NCBI RefSeq assembly: GCF_000812185.1
Contig: NZ_CP007026.1
Span: 873,107-937,106, forward strand
Length of the DNA: 64,000 nucleotides
Direction of reading: 5' to 3'
DNA from: Candidatus Nitrosopelagicus brevis
Lineage (GTDB): Archaea > Thermoproteota > Nitrososphaeria > Nitrososphaerales > Nitrosopumilaceae
The translations under genes were made by a program, and so were the position numbers. Position 1 is the first letter of the stretch; each line of letters begins with the position of its first letter. This document shows positions 59,020-64,000 of the stretch, in pieces. The notes under the pieces are model-generated. The model searched no databases and was not told the DNA's origin. It saw only the letters and a list, made by a program, of their open reading frames with translations.

Positions 59020-61713
59020 GTGAATAAAAAAGAGATTCTTGAGAAATTTTCAGCAGACCCACAGAGGTATTACAACGTAAATCTCTTCGAGGACCAGGGA
59101 TTTGAACGAAAATCATGTACTGTATGTAATAGATATTTCTGGACTTTAGATTCAGAAAGAAGTAATTGCCCAGAATGTTCTGATGATATGTATTCATTCA
59201 TCGGGGATCCGCCAACATCAAAGAGATTTGATTATACACAATCATGGAAAGAAGTTGAATCTTTTTTTGTCAAGAATAATCATACATCAATAAATCGTTA
59301 TCCAGTTGTTTGTAGATGGAGAGATGATCTTTATTTTACAATTGCATCAATTGTTGATTTTCAAAGAGTCATGGGAAGTAAAGTTGTATTTGAGTTTCCA
59401 GCAAACCCACTTGTTGTTCCACAAACATGTTTAAGATTCAAAGATTTAGAAAATGTCGGAGTAACTGGTAGACACTTTTCATCATTTTGTATGATTGGTC
59501 AACACAGTATTCCAAATGATAATGGTTATTGGAAAGATGAATGTGTTAATTTAGATTTTAATTTACTAACACAACAATTTGGAATTGATAAAAAAGAAAT
59601 TACATTTGTTGAAGACGTTTGGGAAGGAGGAGGTTCTTTTGGTTCGTCATTAGAATATTTTGTAAGAGGTTTAGAACTTGGTAATGCAGTGTTTACAGAA
59701 TTTCAGGGTGACCTTTCAGATTACAAAACACTTGATCAGAGAATTATCGATATGGGTGCAGGTCTAGAAAGATTTGCATGGATAACAATGGGAACACCTA
59801 CAGCATACGATTGCTGCTTTGGACCAATCACAAAAAAATTAATTGAGCAAGCAGGAATAGACACAAACTCCTCAGTACTTACCCCATATTTCACCGAAAT
59901 AGCAAAGAATTTGGAATTATACGAAGACTTGACACAAGTAAGGAAAAATGCCATCAAAACAACTGGATTGACAGATGAACAGATTAATCGTATTATTACC
60001 CCGCTAGAAGGAATTTACCTGATAATCGACCACATCAGAACGCTAATCTTTGCAATTTCAGATGGAGCACTTCCTAGTAATGTTGGAGGCGGATACAATC
60101 TTCGAATAATGTTGAGAAGAATTGTTTCAACTATGGACAGGTTGAAGCTGAAATTCGATTTGAATGAAATAATCGACATACAAATAGATTATTTGAAAAA
60201 TACCTATCCTGAATTAGAAAAAACTAGAGAGGATGTAAAAGAAATAATATCAATTGAAACAGGAAGATATGACAGTTCAAAGCAAAGAATGCAAAAAATT
60301 GTTAGTAAACTAAACAAAGAGCCAAAAGTTGAGGATTTGATTACACTTTACGAATCAGATGGGGTTACACCAGAATATCTTAAAGAAATGAAGGTAATAT
60401 CAGAGATTCCATCTTCATTTTATTCTAAACTTTCTGATTTACACCAATCAAAAAAACAAAAGGAACAAGTAAACTTACCATTGGAAGGAATCCCAGATAC
60501 AGAACTATTATTCTATAATGAAGATCCTAGAGAATTTGATGCAAAGGTTTTGAAATCATTTGAAAATTTTGTTGTTTTAGATAAAACAGCATTTTATGCA
60601 AGAGGAGGAGGTCAAGAACCAGATCATGGTAAAATTTCTGGTCAGGAAATAGTAGACATTACAAAACATGGAAACATTGTTGTTCATGAAATTAAAGGAG
60701 AAATTCCAAAAGAAGGAGATATAGTTTCTTGCGTAGTAGATGCAAAAAGACGTGATGGAATTACAAAAAATCATACAAGTACACACATCATCAATACTTC
60801 AGCAAGAAGTGTTCTAGGTTCGTGGGTATGGCAACACTCTGCATTCAAAGAAGAAGACCATGCAAGACTTGACATCACACATCATTCAGCATTAACTGAT
60901 GAGGATGTAACAAAAATTGAAGATGCAGCTAATTCCATTATTGAAAAAGCCATACCAGTGAAAATAGAAAATTTTGACCGTGGAACTGCAGAACAAAAAT
61001 ATGGATTTAGAATTTATCAAGGAGGAGTTGTGCCTGTCAAATCAGTTAGAATCGTGTCAATAGGCGATTTAGACATAGAAGCTTGTGGAGGAACACACGT
61101 AGCAAATACATCAGATGTAGAACAAATTAAGATTACAAGAACAAAAAGAATTCAAGATGGAGTTGTAAGAATTGAGTTTGTGTCAGGAGATGGCGCAAAA
61201 GAATTTGTGAAAAAGAGGGAACAAGATTCAGAAAATAAGGAGAAAGAAGAAAAGCTAAAAGAACAAGAAAAAGAAAAAAGACTAGAACAAAGACAAATTG
61301 CTAAAGAAAGAATTCCGATCATAGCTAAATCGCTATTAGAATGTAAACAAGGAACAACAACAATTGATGAAATTACAATTGAGTTAGCGGAATCTGGAAA
61401 AGCTAATTTTTGTTATTCGGACAGTAATAATTACGATGATGTTTTTCATATTGGATTAGGAGAAGTGTTATGCAAATCTGATCCTAAAATGGTTTATTGT
61501 GGATTATTTGAGCAAGGAGAGAAAATTAGAGCTATAGTTTATGCCGGAGATGAGATATCAAAAGAAAAGAGTGCAGGAGATATTGTAAAGAGTATTTCAC
61601 AGATTTTAGGTGGAGCAGGAGGAGGAAGTGCCAAATTTGCTCAAGGTGGAGGAACCGATAAATCAAAGAAAGAAGATGCAATTAAAAATGCGAAGTCCAT
61701 GATTATCGAATAG
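59020..61713 (+). CDS. alaS: Alanyl-tRNA synthetase
   Basis: An 897-residue class II enzyme of the archaeal type. It has an N-terminal Zn-like segment (C-T-V-C...C-P-E-C), the class II core, the editing domain with H-T-S-T-H and C-G-G-T-H, and a C-Ala domain with the Gly-rich G-G-A-G-G-G-S-A-K-F-A-Q-G-G-G ending. GTG start. It charges tRNA-Ala and edits Ser/Gly. Nine bases before leuS, forming a two-synthetase unit. Confidence 0.95.
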   Translation: MNKKEILEKFSADPQRYYNVNLFEDQGFERKSCTVCNRYFWTLDSERSNCPECSDDMYSFIGDPPTSKRFDYTQSWKEVESFFVKNNHTSINRYPVVCRWRDDLYFTIASIVDFQRVMGSKVVFEFPANPLVVPQTCLRFKDLENVGVTGRHFSSFCMIGQHSIPNDNGYWKDECVNLDFNLLTQQFGIDKKEITFVEDVWEGGGSFGSSLEYFVRGLELGNAVFTEFQGDLSDYKTLDQRIIDMGAGLERFAWITMGTPTAYDCCFGPITKKLIEQAGIDTNSSVLTPYFTEIAKNLELYEDLTQVRKNAIKTTGLTDEQINRIITPLEGIYLIIDHIRTLIFAISDGALPSNVGGGYNLRIMLRRIVSTMDRLKLKFDLNEIIDIQIDYLKNTYPELEKTREDVKEIISIETGRYDSSKQRMQKIVSKLNKEPKVEDLITLYESDGVTPEYLKEMKVISEIPSSFYSKLSDLHQSKKQKEQVNLPLEGIPDTELLFYNEDPREFDAKVLKSFENFVVLDKTAFYARGGGQEPDHGKISGQEIVDITKHGNIVVHEIKGEIPKEGDIVSCVVDAKRRDGITKNHTSTHIINTSARSVLGSWVWQHSAFKEEDHARLDITHHSALTDEDVTKIEDAANSIIEKAIPVKIENFDRGTAEQKYGFRIYQGGVVPVKSVRIVSIGDLDIEACGGTHVANTSDVEQIKITRTKRIQDGVVRIEFVSGDGAKEFVKKREQDSENKEKEEKLKEQEKEKRLEQRQIAKERIPIIAKSLLECKQGTTTIDEITIELAESGKANFCYSDSNNYDDVFHIGLGEVLCKSDPKMVYCGLFEQGEKIRAIVYAGDEISKEKSAGDIVKSISQILGGAGGGSAKFAQGGGTDKSKKEDAIKNAKSMIIE

Positions 61714-61722
61714 GTAAACAAG

Positions 61723-64000
61723 ATGGAAATAAACTGGAATCAACTAGACGTAAAATGGAGAACCAAATGGCACGAAGCCAAAGACTTTGAAACCAATCCT
61801 AATGAAAAACCGAAAAAATTCATTACAGTTGCATACCCATATCCAAACTCACCTCAACACATAGGGCATGGACGAACATACACACTAGCTGATGTCCATG
61901 CAAGATTTTACAGAATGAAAGGGTACAATGTATTATTTCCAATGGGATTTCATTATACTGGTACACCAGTTCTTGGAATGGCAAAAAGAATTGAAGCAGG
62001 AGAAAAAGAAATTCTTGATGGACTACGAAACATTTACCATGTTCCAGAAGATGTAATCAAAACATTTGTTGAACCAATTAAGATTGCAGACTATTTCCAT
62101 GAAGAGATAAAGTCTGGAATGATCGAAATGGGTTATTCCATTGACTGGAGACGAGAATTTACAACAATAGTTCCAGGCTATCAGAAATTTATTGAATGGC
62201 AAATTTCGACTTTACGAGACAATGATAGAATAATTCAAGGTTCCCATCCAGTCGGATGGTGTCCAGTTGATCAAAATCCAGTATCACAACACGATACAAT
62301 GGGCGATGTAGAACCAAAGATTAATGATGAAAATTATCTTGTCAAATTCAAACTAGATGAATATGTATTTCCAATTACAACATTAAGACCTGAAACACTC
62401 TTTGGTATTACAAATCTCTGGGTAAATCCAAATACCATATACAAAAAAATTAAGGCAGATGACGAAAAATGGATTGTTTCACAAGAATGTGCGGAAAAAT
62501 TGAAATTCTTTGGAAAAGAAATTACAATTGAAGGAGACATCAAAGGAACAGAAATTATAGGTAAATTTGCAAAAACACCACATACAGAACAAGAAATTCC
62601 AATTTTTGAAGCAGAGTTTGTTGAATCAGGAATGGGAACTGGTTTAGTAATGTCAGTGCCAGCACATGCACCTAAAGATTATCAAGCATTGATGGATTTA
62701 AAATCAAAAAATCATGAATTAGCATCTAAAATTGAACCAATACCAATCATAGTAACAGAAGGATATGGAAATATTCCTGCAAAAGATGTATGTGAAAGAT
62801 TAGGAGTTACTGATCAAGTAGATGCAAAGTTAGAAGAAGCAACAGAAGAATTGTATCTTAAGGAATTTGTTAATGGAAAATTAAATGAAAAATGTGGAGA
62901 TTTTGTTAATGAGAAGGTAGAATTTGGACGAAACAAAGTTAGAGATTGGTTAAAGGACAAAAATCAACTAGAGTCGTTTCCAACTTTGCAAAATGCTCCA
63001 ATTAGATGTCGCTGCGGATGTGAATGTGTTGTCAAAGTCTTGAACAACCAATGGTTTCTCAATTATGGAGATGAAGAATGGAAAAAGTTGGCAAGAAACT
63101 GTCTTGATGGCATGAATATTCTTCCAAACAAAATTAAAACAGAATTTCACGATGTGATTAATTGGCTACATGAGAGAGCATGTGCAAGACAACAGGGACT
63201 TGGAACAAAACTTCCATGGGATAAAGACTGGATTGTTGAATCATTATCAGATAGTGTGATTTACATGGCATACTATACCATATCACGATTTGTAAATGAT
63301 GAAACAGTAAAACCTGAGAATCTTACAAAAGAGTTCTTTGACTATCTTTTCTTAGATAAAGGAGATTTAGGAACAGTTGCAAGTTCAGCAAATCTTTCAG
63401 AAGATGTAATTAATACAATGAAAAAAGAGTTTCAATATTTCTATCCAGTAGACGCAAGACATTCTGGACGAGATTTGGTACAAAATCACTTGTCATTTTT
63501 TGTTTTGAATCATGCTGCAATATTTGAGGAAAAATTGTGGCCAAAGGAAATTGTTGTCAATGGCAGTGTCATGATGGACGGTGCTAAAATGTCTAAGAGT
63601 ATGGGAAATATCATTCCACTGCGTACTGCAATTCAGGATCATGGTGCAGATCCAATTAGATTAGCTATTATTTCATCAGCTGAGCTACTCCAAGATGCTG
63701 ACTTTAACATGGAATCAGTTTCAGGTATTAAAAATAAGTTAGAATCACTGTTGGACGAGTGTTCCACACTAAAAAAAGGAGAAATTGGTGATTTGCAAAC
63801 AGAAGATAAATGGATATTATCAAAAACACAAAGTAAAATTTCTGAAGTTACAGAAGCTGTAGAAAAAATGAGGTTGCGAGAAGCTCTACATGATATTTTA
63901 TTTACATTTGAGAGTGATTTGAGCTGGTATCAAAAAAGAGTTCAGGCTAAAAAAAGAGATGATGTTTCTGGAATTCTTCATCAGATAAATTCAGCTAGAG
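61723..64000 (+). CDS. leuS: Leucyl-tRNA synthetase (N-terminal part)
   Basis: ATG-started and open to the window edge (about 759 codons). Class I signature Y-P-Y-P-N-S-P-Q-H-I-G-H-G-R near residue 38-51 (HIGH) and A-K-M-S-K-S-M-G-N near residue 623 (KMSKS) are present. The editing domain (CP1) lies between, with the T-x-R-P-E-T motif. Archaeal/eukaryal type. The C-terminus is cut by the window. Confidence 0.95.
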   Translation, partial: MEINWNQLDVKWRTKWHEAKDFETNPNEKPKKFITVAYPYPNSPQHIGHGRTYTLADVHARFYRMKGYNVLFPMGFHYTGTPVLGMAKRIEAGEKEILDGLRNIYHVPEDVIKTFVEPIKIADYFHEEIKSGMIEMGYSIDWRREFTTIVPGYQKFIEWQISTLRDNDRIIQGSHPVGWCPVDQNPVSQHDTMGDVEPKINDENYLVKFKLDEYVFPITTLRPETLFGITNLWVNPNTIYKKIKADDEKWIVSQECAEKLKFFGKEITIEGDIKGTEIIGKFAKTPHTEQEIPIFEAEFVESGMGTGLVMSVPAHAPKDYQALMDLKSKNHELASKIEPIPIIVTEGYGNIPAKDVCERLGVTDQVDAKLEEATEELYLKEFVNGKLNEKCGDFVNEKVEFGRNKVRDWLKDKNQLESFPTLQNAPIRCRCGCECVVKVLNNQWFLNYGDEEWKKLARNCLDGMNILPNKIKTEFHDVINWLHERACARQQGLGTKLPWDKDWIVESLSDSVIYMAYYTISRFVNDETVKPENLTKEFFDYLFLDKGDLGTVASSANLSEDVINTMKKEFQYFYPVDARHSGRDLVQNHLSFFVLNHAAIFEEKLWPKEIVVNGSVMMDGAKMSKSMGNIIPLRTAIQDHGADPIRLAIISSAELLQDADFNMESVSGIKNKLESLLDECSTLKKGEIGDLQTEDKWILSKTQSKISEVTEAVEKMRLREALHDILFTFESDLSWYQKRVQAKKRDDVSGILHQINSAR

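Noticed and set aside
1-64000. Mobile elements, prophage, integrase or CRISPR arrays
   Set aside because: I looked for transposase-like motifs, terminal repeats and spaced repeats and saw none; base composition looked even.

Overview
This AT-rich 64 kb window is chromosomal DNA of an ammonia-oxidising-type archaeon of the Nitrososphaerota (Thaumarchaeota), most like the Nitrosopumilus group. The evidence is a eukaryotic-type topoisomerase IB, an RPC34/TFE-beta-like factor with a C-terminal Fe-S cysteine set, archaeal ribosomal proteins (eS24, eS27, eS30, eL19, eL21, eL32), fibrillarin/Nop5, archaeal adenylate kinase, SecE/SecY/Spt5, and two intron-bearing tRNA genes. The genus is an inference from gene content and style; no search was run.

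Layout. 1-6.5 kb: end of proteasome alpha, a UbiE-like methyltransferase, an MFS transporter, TatA, an orphan DNA methyltransferase, an SDR and topoisomerase IB. 6.5-9 kb: tRNA-Met(CAT) with an intron before the anticodon, a coupled pair of unknown genes, an isocitrate/isopropylmalate dehydrogenase. 9-15 kb (minus strand): translation and transcription cluster eL21-RpoF-DUF655-KsgA-HemK-like, then RadA, eS30 and a large radical SAM protein. 15-21 kb: PyrD-PyrK, Nop5-fibrillarin, RNase HII, Trm1, RlmE and TFE-beta. 22-28 kb: an OLD-like ATPase, a small Cys-containing ORF, a GalT-like protein, archaeal phosphoglycerate mutase, DUF309. 28-32 kb: eS24-eS27, Pus10, a HExxH protein and several unknown proteins. 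32-38 kb: 2-oxoacid:ferredoxin oxidoreductase with a tiny eight-cysteine protein just upstream, two dehydrogenase/oxidase genes, tRNA-Ser(GGA). 38-48 kb: the end of the spc ribosomal operon running into SecY, adenylate kinase, an EMC3/Oxa1-like protein, cytidylate kinase and Cbf5; also ArgF, FtsY, prefoldin and superoxide dismutase. 48-64 kb: subtilisin-like protease, PEP carboxykinase, eL32-eL19, Ogt-DtdA, SecE-Spt5-uL11, Lrp, uL1-uL10, a TRIC-type channel, L12, AlaRS and the beginning of LeuRS.

How they work together. Most genes serve information processing: rRNA and tRNA modification (KsgA, RlmE, Nop5/fibrillarin, Cbf5, Pus10, Trm1), ribosome proteins, secretion (SecYE, FtsY, TatA, the EMC3-like protein) and proteostasis (proteasome, prefoldin). 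Central carbon genes (PckA, phosphoglycerate mutase, 2-oxoacid:ferredoxin oxidoreductase) fit gluconeogenic flow in an autotroph. Many genes overlap by 1-8 bases or abut, indicating coupled translation, and several appear to have leaderless transcripts with a TATA-like box about 25 bases before the start codon.

There is no insertion sequence, CRISPR array, integrase, rRNA or prophage that I can see, and no intergenic stretch over 300 bases lacks a gene. The less ordinary items are: in-frame tandem repeats grafted onto four core proteins (RadA, eS24, TFE-beta, FtsY), three of them with 27- or 54-base periods; the eight-cysteine protein next to the 2-oxoacid oxidoreductase; a 12-bp perfect inverted repeat between lrp and rpl1; a GalT-like protein with a histidine-triad motif; and an OLD-like ATPase with a weakened TOPRIM. 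I found no clear, complete new biological system.
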